Below, piece by piece: positions 14,838 through 23,138 of a DNA stretch of 41,080 nt. This DNA comes from Anaerolineales bacterium. GTDB taxonomy: Bacteria > Chloroflexota > Anaerolineae > Anaerolineales > Villigracilaceae. Made by a program: the position numbers and the translations under genes. The stretch lies in NCBI GenBank assembly GCA_016928525.1, contig JAFGKO010000230.1, positions 1 to 41,080 on the forward strand, given 5' to 3'. Numbering within the stretch: position 1 is the stretch's first letter; each line of letters starts with the position of its first letter. The notes beneath the pieces were generated by a model. That model ran no database searches, was not told the origin of the DNA, and worked only from the letters and a program-made list of their open reading frames with translations.

Positions 14838-15368
14838 ATGTCAAAATCAGCGTCCGAGTCCCCAACACGTTACCACCCTTTGCTGGTGGCCTTCCACTGG
14901 TTGGTCGCATTACTGGTCTTCGCAGCGCTGGCTGCCGGATTTTATCTAAAAGGTTTGCCCAATGAACCTACCAAGCTAATACTCTTGGGTATCCATATGA
15001 CAATCGGTAGGTTGATCCTCTTCTTGATGATTGCTCGCCTGGTCACACGCTTTGTAACCAGGAAACCTGCTCCCGCGGATACGGGCAATCCACTGCTCAA
15101 CAGGGCGGCAGGACTCGTGCACGCCCTGTTGTACATCGCTGTCATTGCGATGGCAATTGCAGGGATGGGCACGGCTGCGCAGGCCGGTTTGAACCAGCCC
15201 GGCGCCAGCCTGCCGGAGGACTTCTTTGCTTTCCCGGCGCGCTATGGGCATGGCTATACTGCCATTATCTTATTGGTGCTGATTGCCGGGCACGTGGGCG
15301 CCTGGGCCTTTCACCAGTTCATTAGGAAGGACAATCTGTTTTCCCGCATGTGGTTTGGGAAGAGATAG
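14838..15368 (+). CDS. cytochrome b561 family protein
   Basis: A 176-residue membrane protein with four transmembrane helices and His residues in the right helices for di-heme ligation: YHPLLVAFHWLVALLV, LLGIHMTIGRLILF, GLVHALLYIAVIAM and IAGHVGAWAFHQF. Bacterial b561 proteins (CybB/YodB type) pass electrons from quinol to acceptors such as superoxide; the partner here is unknown. The start at 14838 is chosen because GGAGGAAAGC directly precedes it; the ATG at 14799 lacks such a site. A clear terminator follows. Confidence 0.88.
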   Translation: MSKSASESPTRYHPLLVAFHWLVALLVFAALAAGFYLKGLPNEPTKLILLGIHMTIGRLILFLMIARLVTRFVTRKPAPADTGNPLLNRAAGLVHALLYIAVIAMAIAGMGTAAQAGLNQPGASLPEDFFAFPARYGHGYTAIILLVLIAGHVGAWAFHQFIRKDNLFSRMWFGKR

Positions 15369-15425
15369 CGTAATCCCAATCCAAGAAGAAAGTAGCAAGG
15401 CGTCACTGTCTTGGTTAAGAATCCA

Positions 15426-15450
15426 AGCGGCCAAAACTGGCCGCTTTTTT
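15426..15450 (+). terminator. rho-independent terminator
   Basis: An 8-bp stem AGCGGCCA/TGGCCGCT with loop AAAC is followed directly by a T-run (15445-15450), 58 bp after the cytochrome b561 stop. Confidence 0.88.
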
Positions 15451-15516
15451 CATGGAACTTTTTACACATTACCTGCGTCTCTAATGCAATTATTATTTAT
15501 GCAATGGAGGTGCATG

Positions 15517-16467
15517 ATGAAATCTTCAACTCAAATTACTCTTATCGTTTTAGCCTCGGTTGTTCTGGCGCTTGTGGCCTGCCTGCCCATCACGATGCTG
15601 GCTATGCCGTTGATGCAGACAAATCGAACCCCTACGCCTGATACCTTTGCCACCATCCAAGCCATAGTCACACAGACAGTAGCGGCCCAGACGCAATTTG
15701 CGCCTACACAGACGCCGTTACCGCCGACAACCATCCCGACCAGCACGCCGGTCCCGGCTACGAATACGCCGCTTCCGACCGTGACGACTGTCTCGTATTG
15801 TGATTGGGTCTCGTTTGTCAAAGACGTTACCATCCCGGATGGGACCGCCTTTGGCCCTGGTGAAACCTTCACCAAGACCTGGCGCTTGAAAAACCGCGGT
15901 ACCTGCACGTGGACACCCGACTACATGCTGGTCTTCACCAGTGGTGAAGCGATGGGCGGCACGACCGCTGTGCGACTACCCGGTTACGTCTCTCCCGGAC
16001 AGACGGTAGATGTCTCTGTGACCCTTACCGCGCCCGATCCATCTGGCAAGCACATCGGTTACTGGATGTTGCGCAACCCTTCCGGTGCCTTGTTCGGGTA
16101 TGGCGATAAGGCCAACCAGGCTTTCTATGTGGAGATCAGAACAAAAAAGACCGATTTGCCGCATGGCACGGTTACCGGCGATATTTGCTACCCGAGCGAG
16201 TTCAATCCACCCATGACGCTGTACTTCGAGCTGGTCGGAACAAGCCAGATCATACAGTTCTCAATCCCGGAGAACCAGATGAGCTACAGCGTCCTGGTTC
16301 CAAACGGCACCTATTACGCCTATGCTTGGGCGCCGGGTTACAACCTGGAAGGTGCGTATGTCAACAGCGATGGCACATTGAGACCCTTCGTGGTTCAGGG
16401 CGGCCAGACAACCTCCGGTATCAGAATCTGTGATTGGGGGCCTGACCATCACAGCCGAGCACAGTAG
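15517..16467 (+). CDS. secreted protein with NBR1-type Ig domain
   Basis: A 316-residue protein. The N-terminus is a hydrophobic signal sequence with a possible lipobox (LVAC, Cys at about 22), although the hydrophobic segment continues past it. A long Thr/Pro linker follows, then an NBR1-like Ig domain (about 95-215; FTKTWRLKNRGTCTWTPDYM). The C-terminal 100 residues form a beta-rich domain ending in GIRICDW, resembling carboxypeptidase-regulatory-like folds (inferred). It is the third protein in the window with this Ig domain but has no CAP domain. GGAGG at 15506-15510 sits 6 nt before the ATG at 15517; the adjacent ATG at 15514 is an alternative. Confidence 0.85.
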   Translation: MKSSTQITLIVLASVVLALVACLPITMLAMPLMQTNRTPTPDTFATIQAIVTQTVAAQTQFAPTQTPLPPTTIPTSTPVPATNTPLPTVTTVSYCDWVSFVKDVTIPDGTAFGPGETFTKTWRLKNRGTCTWTPDYMLVFTSGEAMGGTTAVRLPGYVSPGQTVDVSVTLTAPDPSGKHIGYWMLRNPSGALFGYGDKANQAFYVEIRTKKTDLPHGTVTGDICYPSEFNPPMTLYFELVGTSQIIQFSIPENQMSYSVLVPNGTYYAYAWAPGYNLEGAYVNSDGTLRPFVVQGGQTTSGIRICDWGPDHHSRAQ

Positions 16468-16473
16468 AGATGA

Positions 16474-16510
16474 TAAAGAAGAGACGACCTACTCGGTCGT
16501 CTCTTCTTTA
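16474..16510. terminator. bidirectional terminator hairpin
   Basis: A perfect 16-bp stem (TAAAGAAGAGACGACC/GGTCGTCTCTTCTTTA) with loop TACTC lies between convergent genes. A-rich and T-rich stem bases allow use in both directions. The minus-strand phosphodiesterase stop codon (16508-16510) lies inside the stem. Confidence 0.88.
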
Positions 16511-17716
16511 TAATTCAAGAGTAGTGAGTGGAATTTCCATCTCTTGCAGCGTCAACCCGCCATGGTGACCGTAGAAGCGTTGCTCGAACCTGTCCTTTTC
16601 ATACCACCAGACTGACTCGTAGCGATGGGGCAGGATCACCAGATCCCCCACGCGCGCCCGAAATTGCGCGGAAACCTCCGGGCCGAAATAGCCATTCTCC
16701 ATTAACCATGTGGCCTTAACCACTTCCGCTTTTCCTGCCAGCCGGGATGACAGAAATTCCTGCGCTTCCTCCAACATCGCATCTTTGATATACAGGAACA
16801 TATCCCGCGCCGATCCTGCCGGGACGAGCAAGTCCCCGGCTTTGTTTGCTTTGAGAAAGCGTTCGATTCCCTTGAAACGGTTCTCTTTATTGAGAAAGAT
16901 GGTTGTCCTGGGATCGACCTCGGATGCACCATGGTCGGCGGTCAGTAGGAACAGGATTTTCTTTTTGCCAGTGAATACACGTGCGAAGAAATATTCCATG
17001 ACGAGCAAAAAAGCCTCGATCTCGGCTTCGGTCTGCGTGGCGGTCGGGCCGTACTCGTGGCAGATGCTATCGATTTTGTCAAAGTAGAAATGGACGTATG
17101 TTGGCTTTGCCCCTGTTTCCAGCAATTTTCCAAGATTGACCAATGCTTCGGCCAGAGTCTTGAATGAATTCAATTTCGCGCCCTTCATCACGACATTCGA
17201 GTACGTCGACGGTGTGTAATCGCGCAGGCCAAAGACATGTGAGTCCACACCCAGCATGCCTAATTCCTGGTACAGCGTCTGCCTGGGGTACAGGTTGCGT
17301 GCTTTGATCTTGCCTTTAAGCGTGTCACGCTCATCGTCCCCGGCGAAGGAAAACAGCAGCGGCGCGATAATCCGGTCCAATTGTGGCTCATAGTAGAACC
17401 ACTCGTACACGCCACTTTGTCCTACAGGCAACCCAGTGTGGACGGTCGTGAGGTGCGCCGCCGTGGTAGAGGGGAATTGGGCAGTCAGCTTTTCCACTCT
17501 CCCATTCTTTGTCAGCCGTTTCAGAAAAGGCATGTCCTGGAATTTCTCGAAAAAGCGCCAGCCGAAACCATCTATCAAGAACAACACCACTGCATCGTAT
17601 TGGTCTGAAGCGCAATGCTCACGGATGCGGGCCGGGATGCTGGCAAATCCGCCCGAGTCATAACGTGGTCTGATGAAATGATTGTTCATCAACAAATACC
17701 GTTTATCTTTGTTCAT
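16508..17716 (-). CDS. type I phosphodiesterase / nucleotide pyrophosphatase family protein
   Basis: A 402-residue member of the alkaline phosphatase superfamily. Metal and nucleophile motifs are visible: LFLIDGFGW, FPSTTAAHLTTVHTGLPVGQ (Thr nucleophile), HFYFDKIDSICHEYGPTA, LLTADHGASEV and FYGHHGGLT. No signal peptide is seen, so it is probably cytoplasmic or membrane-associated. The substrate is unknown; phosphodiesters or phosphonates are typical. The first nine residues (MNKDKRYLL) derive from a repeat shared with the neighbouring gene end; Met10 at 17689 is a plausible alternative start. Its first 14 nt overlap the end of the FAD oxidoreductase gene, so the two are likely translationally coupled. 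Confidence 0.85.
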   Translation of the reverse strand: MNKDKRYLLMNNHFIRPRYDSGGFASIPARIREHCASDQYDAVVLFLIDGFGWRFFEKFQDMPFLKRLTKNGRVEKLTAQFPSTTAAHLTTVHTGLPVGQSGVYEWFYYEPQLDRIIAPLLFSFAGDDERDTLKGKIKARNLYPRQTLYQELGMLGVDSHVFGLRDYTPSTYSNVVMKGAKLNSFKTLAEALVNLGKLLETGAKPTYVHFYFDKIDSICHEYGPTATQTEAEIEAFLLVMEYFFARVFTGKKKILFLLTADHGASEVDPRTTIFLNKENRFKGIERFLKANKAGDLLVPAGSARDMFLYIKDAMLEEAQEFLSSRLAGKAEVVKATWLMENGYFGPEVSAQFRARVGDLVILPHRYESVWWYEKDRFEQRFYGHHGGLTLQEMEIPLTTLEL

Positions 17717-17728
17717 CTGTGGTCATTA
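17701..17728. repeat. half-copy of family D repeat at a gene overlap
   Basis: GTTTATCTTTGTTCATCTGTG... matches the right arm of the intergenic inverted repeat at 32889-32917. On the minus strand it encodes the last residues (MTTDEQR) and stop of the FAD oxidoreductase and the first residues (MNKDK) of the phosphodiesterase. Confidence 0.6.
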
Positions 17729-18998
17729 ATCTCGCCGCTTTTCTCCCAATTTCCACAGCGAAGTTCGTGCCTCTGTCCCAGGGGTAGACCTGGCTCATCG
17801 AAGCGAAGTACAGCCCTCCCACCGGCGTCTGAATGGCCGGGATGTTCTGCGAATGATTCACCAATGGCACGGGCTGGGCGTAATTCGTTTTGAAAACCCA
17901 GACCTTTTTTGCCCAGTCCAATTCGAACTTCGGATTGATGCGCTTGAAGGCCAGGGCGAAGCGTTCCAGTAGTTCGTCATCGCTCAACGAGAAGTACTCG
18001 TGTCCCGGCTCCAGGTAATCCCCGGCATAAAGGATGTGGTCGCCGCCAAAATGTTCCGGCGAGACGAAATTTGTGTGCTCCACCAGCGCCAAAAACGGGA
18101 AACCGTTGTCTTTCGGCAGGTTGAACCAGTAGTAACCCTGCTCCGAAAGCTGGCGCTTGAGCGACAGGACCATCACCACCGCACCCATTGACTTGAGTTC
18201 CAGAAGCCCTTTCAAATAAGACTGGGGCAACTCAGGACACAGTTTCGCCATCAGGCTGGGAGAGGTGGTGACCAGCACTTTGTCGAAGGACTCCGTTCCG
18301 GCCTCGCTTCGTACCGCCAACCCATCTTGCCCCCGTTTAATAGACTCCACCCTCGCCCTCAATCTAATCTCCACTCTCTGATCCCTAAGTATCTCCGCGA
18401 AGCGGTCCGCAAAGGCCTGGAATCCGCCTTTAAACGTGCCCAGTTTCGTGGTCCGGGCTTTGAGGCGCGCCCACATCCAGGCCATGTTGACGTCTTTATA
18501 GTGTGGTCCGAATTTGCCGATCACCAGCGGCTGCCACATCTGCTCGTAGACTTTCGCCCCGGCCCATTTGCGCATCCACTCTTCCACGGTGAATCTTTCG
18601 AACGGCTTCCAGTTGTTCGTCAGGCGCAAATATAAACCAACCAGACCAAACCTGATTTTGTTCAACCCAAACCCAAGCCCCGGGAACAGAAGCGCCTTCA
18701 GGATCGAGTCGAAGGGATACCATTTGCCATTGTGCAGCAGTACGGTGTATGGGCGCGGGAAGATCACCCCGTCGCTCAGGTCAAGCTCCTCGATCAGGCC
18801 GAGCATGTGTTTGTCGCTGGCAAACCAGTGGTGATAGAACTTCTCGACCGACCAGTCCCAGCCCGGTTCCTTGAAGCCGCTTGCCAACCCACCGACAAAA
18901 TCAGCGGATTCGAAAATGGTTATGTCGTGCCCGGCTTTGCGCAGATCGTAGGCGGCTGCCATGCCGCCAAAGCCCGCGCCGATAATTGCAACTTTCAT
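17703..18998 (-). CDS. NAD(P)/FAD-dependent oxidoreductase
   Basis: A 431-residue flavoprotein of the protoporphyrinogen-oxidase/amine-oxidase/UDP-galactopyranose-mutase superfamily. The N-terminus KVAIIGAGFGGMAAAYDLRK is the dinucleotide-binding fold, followed by IFESADFVGGLASGF. The C-terminal motif YFASMSQVYPWDRGTNFAVE is the second FAD-contact region. Relatives are often found in polysaccharide or lipid modification clusters, and the neighbouring phosphodiesterase and flippase-like genes fit that, but the substrate is not evident. A Shine-Dalgarno (CGGAGA) lies just upstream of the ATG. Confidence 0.85.
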   Translation of the reverse strand: MKVAIIGAGFGGMAAAYDLRKAGHDITIFESADFVGGLASGFKEPGWDWSVEKFYHHWFASDKHMLGLIEELDLSDGVIFPRPYTVLLHNGKWYPFDSILKALLFPGLGFGLNKIRFGLVGLYLRLTNNWKPFERFTVEEWMRKWAGAKVYEQMWQPLVIGKFGPHYKDVNMAWMWARLKARTTKLGTFKGGFQAFADRFAEILRDQRVEIRLRARVESIKRGQDGLAVRSEAGTESFDKVLVTTSPSLMAKLCPELPQSYLKGLLELKSMGAVVMVLSLKRQLSEQGYYWFNLPKDNGFPFLALVEHTNFVSPEHFGGDHILYAGDYLEPGHEYFSLSDDELLERFALAFKRINPKFELDWAKKVWVFKTNYAQPVPLVNHSQNIPAIQTPVGGLYFASMSQVYPWDRGTNFAVEIGRKAARLMTTDEQR

Positions 18999-19034
18999 GT
19001 ATTCTCCGATGAGGGTGAGGTGGTCACCCTGCTG

Positions 19035-19685
19035 TTATTTTTTTCGTTTTTCCAATATCATAGCTAGATGTTTGAGCTTGCCCCAATCCTGTCGGACGAC
19101 GTAGATCATTGCCAGAGTCCGTAGCCAGCGCAGTTCACAAGCTGGATTGGCTGCCAGACGCTCAAAGACCTCCACGGCTCGATCATCCGCGCGCCTGTTC
19201 CTGACATATTCTTCGGCCAGTTGTTTCAAATAAATTTCGTTTTTCTGGCGAAGTTGTTTTTCCTGTGCGATGGTTTGACGGGCTTGTTCAACTCGTGCGC
19301 TTACCTGCACCACAGCTTGTTCCAGTTCATCCACAGTAAAAGGTTTGAACAGGTAATCTCGAATTCCCAGGGACATGGCTTCGCGCAGAATTGTAGACTC
19401 TTTTTCTGCAGATATGATGATGCAACCAGTGTCGGGATGTACCCGGGCAATTTGCTTGAAGGCGGTCAAACCATCCATTTCTGGCATGTTGATGTCAAGC
19501 ACAACAATATCCGGGTGGTGTTCTCTTGCCATGTTGACAGCCTGCAGACCGTTGCTGGCTATGGCAACCACTTCAACGTCCGAGATCACAGATAACATTA
19601 AGCGAGTGCTGCGGCGTGTTTCCTGAACGTCATCGGCAATGAGCACCCTCAATTTCCTGGTTGGGGAACTCTCAGCTTGCGTCAT
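19035..19685 (-). CDS. response regulator (CheY-like with helical C-terminal extension)
   Basis: A 216-residue protein. The receiver domain is intact: VLIADDVQET (acidic pair), PDIVVLDINMPEMDG (phospho-acceptor Asp at about 60), IIISAEKES and YLFKPFT (Lys). The remaining 80 residues are a coiled coil and a helical segment (LAANPACELRWLRTLAMIYV) with no DNA-binding domain. It probably acts by protein contact. It sits 36 bp upstream of the FAD oxidoreductase gene and may be co-transcribed with it, although the functional link is unclear. Confidence 0.87.
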   Translation of the reverse strand: MTQAESSPTRKLRVLIADDVQETRRSTRLMLSVISDVEVVAIASNGLQAVNMAREHHPDIVVLDINMPEMDGLTAFKQIARVHPDTGCIIISAEKESTILREAMSLGIRDYLFKPFTVDELEQAVVQVSARVEQARQTIAQEKQLRQKNEIYLKQLAEEYVRNRRADDRAVEVFERLAANPACELRWLRTLAMIYVVRQDWGKLKHLAMILEKRKK

Positions 19686-19797
19686 TTATACCTGCGCCTT
19701 CTGAACCAATTGCTCCTTATCCGATAAAAAGTCGTTAGCTCTACTTCTGACTCAAAATTCGACCTGTTTCATCAAGTATAACCCAGCCCGCTTTGAT

Positions 19798-20805
19798 TTA
19801 AATTGATTCCGTTTTAGTCCGTAGAGTATCGCTCCACTTAATTCCCTCACGCGCTAGGTAATATGCGCCCAAAAGTGTGATTGGCAGCCAGAGTGCCACG
19901 TGCAGGACCAACGTATACCCGGCGGCAGTGGCCTGGTCCACACCATAGGCGGTCAACACAGCGATACCGGGCGCGTCGAACGTGCCGATGTACCCCGGCG
20001 CGGACGGGATGGTAGTCGCCAGGTTGACGATGCCGTTCATCAGCATCAGTGCAAAAAAGCTGACTTCGAACGGGAAGGCGTGCATCACGAACCAGTATTT
20101 GCCCGTCTCCAGCAACCAGATGATGACCGAAGTAAAGAACACCATCAAAACGTTAAAAGGGGAGCGCAACGAAGCCAGCCCGTCCAGGAACTTGTGCATA
20201 ATGCCGCTGACTTTCTCCCGCAGGCGCTCCGGCAGGAAACGGTCGATGAACCAACCCCCGGCCCGCGCCGTCACCTGTGGGAACATGGCTGCCAGCAAAA
20301 AAACCGCCAGCGCGCCCAGGAACACTCCCGTGCCAATCACTGCCACCTGCTGGATGTTGCCCACAAACCCGGAAGCGCTGGTCAGCTTAGCCAGTTCGGG
20401 CAGGTTGACAAATACGAAGGCCAGCATTACCACGCCATCGAAGATGCGCTCCACGATGATAGTCGCCAGAGAGGCCGAAACCGGCACCCCCTCCCTGCGT
20501 TTCAAGATGACTGCGCGCAACACTTCTCCGGCGCGTGCAGGATAAATGTTGTTGCCCATGTACCCGATTGTCGTGATGGGAAACATTGTTTTTGTGGGAA
20601 TTTTTTTGATCGGCCCAAGCAGGTAATGCCAGCGCCAGGCGCGCACCCATACGCCCACAAAGTAGACCGCCACGCCCGGTAACAGCCAGATGTAGTTGGC
20701 TTGCCTGACTGATTCCCAAAACTCTTCCAGGCGCAGCCCACGTAAGGCCAACCAAATAAAAAGAATGCTGATCAGCCCCCCGAGCCAGAGTTGCCATTTT
20801 TTCAT
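19798..20805 (-). CDS. flippase-like membrane protein (YbhN/LPG synthase TM family)
   Basis: A 335-residue polytopic membrane protein of the lysylphosphatidylglycerol synthase transmembrane family (UPF0104). Features are WRWHYLLGPIKK, the conserved GYMGNNIYPARAGEVLRAVI, IVERIFDGVVML and IPSAPGYIGTFDA, with about eight helices. Relatives are linked to lipid or lipid-linked sugar transport. The start at 20805 is chosen because hydrophobic family sequence begins there and a TACAAT box lies 8 nt upstream; the open frame to 21045 is antisense to the neighbouring gene. Confidence 0.88.
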   Translation of the reverse strand: MKKWQLWLGGLISILFIWLALRGLRLEEFWESVRQANYIWLLPGVAVYFVGVWVRAWRWHYLLGPIKKIPTKTMFPITTIGYMGNNIYPARAGEVLRAVILKRREGVPVSASLATIIVERIFDGVVMLAFVFVNLPELAKLTSASGFVGNIQQVAVIGTGVFLGALAVFLLAAMFPQVTARAGGWFIDRFLPERLREKVSGIMHKFLDGLASLRSPFNVLMVFFTSVIIWLLETGKYWFVMHAFPFEVSFFALMLMNGIVNLATTIPSAPGYIGTFDAPGIAVLTAYGVDQATAAGYTLVLHVALWLPITLLGAYYLAREGIKWSDTLRTKTESI

Positions 20806-20813
20806 TGCGTGAG

Positions 20814-20819
20814 ATTGTA
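20814..20819 (-). promoter_or_regulatory. -10 box, probable leaderless promoter
   Basis: TACAAT on the minus strand ends 8 nt before the ATG (20803-20805) of the flippase-like gene. No Shine-Dalgarno lies between. It is divergent from the -10 box at 20863-20868. Confidence 0.45.
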
Positions 20820-20862
20820 CCATCCGAATGGAAGCCGGCAAATTACCAAAACCTGACAGGTT

Positions 20863-20868
20863 TATAAT
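20863..20868 (+). promoter_or_regulatory. -10 box, probable leaderless promoter
   Basis: A consensus TATAAT ends 6 nt before the ATG at 20875; the leader would be essentially absent. Just upstream is the small palindrome AAACCTG-a-CAGGTTT (20849-20863), which overlaps the first base of the -10 box and could be an operator. Confidence 0.55.
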
Positions 20869-20874
20869 ACTGCC

Positions 20875-21384
20875 ATGGCTCTTGAATCGAACGGCCTCGC
20901 CCCCGAATTCACCCTGCCAGACCTGGGTGGACGCATTCATATGTTGAGCGATTACCGCGGTCAGATTGTGATCGTCAACTTCTGGTCGGCGGAATGTCCA
21001 CACTCGGAGCGCTTCGATGCGGGCATCACAGCCTGTCTCGACCAATGGGGCGCGGACGTGGCCCTGCTCTCCGTCGCTTCGAATGCCAACGAAGTGGAGG
21101 AAATGTTGGCGGCGGCAGCCCGTAAGCGTAAGATCCCGGTCGTTTTAAGGGATGCAGACGGATCGGTCGCGGATCGATACGAGGCGCAGACGACGCCACA
21201 TGCCTTCCTCATCGACCGTCGGGGAATCCTGCGTTATCGAGGCGCGGTAGACGATGTCTCATTGCGGCAGCGCGCCCCCACTCGTTTCTATGTACAGGAA
21301 GCCGTCGAAGCCTTGCTGGCCGACCAATTACCGGAAATCAACGAAGTCAAGCCGTTCGGCTGTACTATCGTGCGCTATGCCTGA
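20875..21384 (+). CDS. thioredoxin-fold peroxiredoxin-like protein
   Basis: A 169-residue AhpC/TSA-type thioredoxin-fold protein: APEFTLPDLGG, then FWSAECPHSERFDAG with one Cys in the active-site loop (CPHS instead of CxxC), the cis-Pro region TTPHAFLIDRRG, and a second conserved Cys in the C-terminal FGCTIVRY. The pair of a CP-containing loop and a C-terminal GCxI motif is what I recall for the PRX-like thioredoxin-fold subgroup. It probably reduces peroxides or disulfides in the cytoplasm (no signal peptide). It is expressed from a promoter with the -10 box immediately before the start. Confidence 0.83.
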   Translation: MALESNGLAPEFTLPDLGGRIHMLSDYRGQIVIVNFWSAECPHSERFDAGITACLDQWGADVALLSVASNANEVEEMLAAAARKRKIPVVLRDADGSVADRYEAQTTPHAFLIDRRGILRYRGAVDDVSLRQRAPTRFYVQEAVEALLADQLPEINEVKPFGCTIVRYA

Positions 21385-21391
21385 TTCATGC

Positions 21392-21397
21392 TAGAAT
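21392..21397 (+). promoter_or_regulatory. -10 box, probable leaderless promoter
   Basis: TAGAAT ends 8 nt before the ATG at 21406; no Shine-Dalgarno is seen in AAATCGAA. The gap to the preceding gene is only 21 bp, so this may be an internal promoter. Confidence 0.35.
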
Positions 21398-21405
21398 AAA
21401 TCGAA

Positions 21406-23121
21406 ATGGATGCTACCAAACGCGCAATATTTTTAAGGAAAATCCATCTTTTCCACGACTTGACTGACGACCAATTGTTGCAGATCGGGGAGAGATTTAC
21501 TGAGGAATCCTACGATACAGGTGAGATAATCCTTGAGCAAGGTGCACAGGCCGATAGCTTTTATCTCATTTATAGTGGCAGTGTACGGGTGCATCGTCGC
21601 CGTGAGGGGCGCGAACAAGAACTGGCAGTGCTGGTGAGTGACGATTACTTTGGCGAGATGGAAATTCTCAGTCATCGTGGAGCCCGTAGCGCGAGTGTCT
21701 CTGCCTTAGTATCCACTCTGGCTTTGCGAATATCAAGCAACGATCTTGCCGAAATACTAAAAACCTATCCCAACATAAAACCCAATATTGAAATTGCCAT
21801 TGCAAGCCGCAAGTTGGCACGCACCGTGCGTTTTAAGTGGCTGCGCAAGGATGAAGTAGTCTATTTTTTAGCGCGGAAGCATTCGTTTTTCCTGTTGCAG
21901 GTTTTGATTGCGCCGGTCACGGCTTTGCTGCTTCCCGCCTTCTTATTCCTCTGGGGCGGCCTCTCCGGATCGACTGCAGCCATTTCATTTGGTGCCGTTG
22001 CTTTGGTGCTGATCTTGGGCTGGATCGCCTGGAGCATCATTGACTGGGGCAACGACTATTACATCGTCACCAACCAGCGTGTGGTCTGGCTGGAAAAGGT
22101 GATCGGATTATATGACAGCCGCAGTGAAGCGCCTCTGACACAGATCCTGTCTGTTAGCGTGGAAGCCGACCTTGTCGGGCGGGCACTTGGTTACGGGGAT
22201 GTGCTCGTGCGCACGTTTGTAGGGGCAATCCCGTTCCGGCGTGTGCTTCACCCTTATCAAGCGGCGCATATGGTGGAAGAATACTGGCATCGCGCGCAAC
22301 AAGTCTCTGAACAGGCCGAGAAAGAGGCTTTTAAGGATGCGTTGCGCCAACGTTTGGGTTTGTTAAAACCACCGGATGGGAAGATGGAAGCGCCGAAGGA
22401 AGAGAAGAAAATTGTCTTTCCACGCTTGTATAAGCCAAATTTCTTCAAACTATTATTCGCAAACCTGTTCAAAATGCGATTGGAAGAAGGCGCCATCATC
22501 ACCTATCACAAGCACTGGTTCGTGCTCGCTCGCCAGGTTTTCCTCCCGTCAATGATTTTGCTGGGATTGCTGGGTTTGCTGGTTGTACGGTTATACACTC
22601 TCGCGTCCAATCCCGATCTGGCCCTGATCCAGACCCTGCCTGATGGTAGCCGTGCTGCGGATACAATAGCGGTATCGCTGCCGTTGTTGATGATCCTGGT
22701 GTTTGGCTGGTGGGTCTACCAGTATGTTGATTGGATGAACGACATCTTCCGCGTGACAAACGAACAGATTCTTGACATTGATCGCAAGCCCTTTGGCACC
22801 GAGGAACGCCGCGCCGCGCCCCTGGACAACATCCTGGGAACTCATTATGAGCGTATAGGATTCCTTGGATATATATTGAATTTTGGAACAGTGTATATCG
22901 ATGTCGGCAGCACACAATTTACTTTTCAGGATGTGCTGGATCCGGCTGGCGTGCAATCGGATATAGACCACCGGCGCTTGTCGCGTATCGCTGCTAGGAA
23001 GGAAACCGAGCAGACAACAGAACGGAACCGCATGGCGGATTGGATAGCGTCCTATCATCAAAATGTGGAAGATTTGCGCCGTGAACAAGAACTCAGAGAC
23101 GCAAAATCAAAAACCGATTAA
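21406..23121 (+). CDS. cyclic nucleotide-binding and double PH-like domain membrane protein
   Basis: A 571-residue protein. Residues of about 8-130 are a CRP-type cyclic nucleotide-binding domain (LFHDLTDDQLLQI, GEIILEQGAQADSFYLIYSG, VLVSDDYFGEMEIL). Then a unit occurs twice: a transmembrane helix pair followed by a bacterial PH-like domain. Unit 1 spans about 160-290 (VTNQRVVWLEKVIGLYDSRS, GDVLVRTFVG). Unit 2 spans about 360-520 (VTNEQILDIDRKPFG, FGTVYIDVGS). The C-terminus is a charged coiled coil. It may sense a nucleotide or another ligand at the membrane, but no effector domain is present and the function is unknown. The CRP-like part lacks a DNA-binding helix-turn-helix. Confidence 0.87.
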   Translation: MDATKRAIFLRKIHLFHDLTDDQLLQIGERFTEESYDTGEIILEQGAQADSFYLIYSGSVRVHRRREGREQELAVLVSDDYFGEMEILSHRGARSASVSALVSTLALRISSNDLAEILKTYPNIKPNIEIAIASRKLARTVRFKWLRKDEVVYFLARKHSFFLLQVLIAPVTALLLPAFLFLWGGLSGSTAAISFGAVALVLILGWIAWSIIDWGNDYYIVTNQRVVWLEKVIGLYDSRSEAPLTQILSVSVEADLVGRALGYGDVLVRTFVGAIPFRRVLHPYQAAHMVEEYWHRAQQVSEQAEKEAFKDALRQRLGLLKPPDGKMEAPKEEKKIVFPRLYKPNFFKLLFANLFKMRLEEGAIITYHKHWFVLARQVFLPSMILLGLLGLLVVRLYTLASNPDLALIQTLPDGSRAADTIAVSLPLLMILVFGWWVYQYVDWMNDIFRVTNEQILDIDRKPFGTEERRAAPLDNILGTHYERIGFLGYILNFGTVYIDVGSTQFTFQDVLDPAGVQSDIDHRRLSRIAARKETEQTTERNRMADWIASYHQNVEDLRREQELRDAKSKTD

Positions 23122-23138
23122 AATCAGGCTCGAAACGC

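Noticed and set aside
20806..21045. N-terminal extension of the flippase-like protein
   Set aside because: It runs antisense through the Prx-like gene and past a divergent promoter; the membrane protein begins at 20805.
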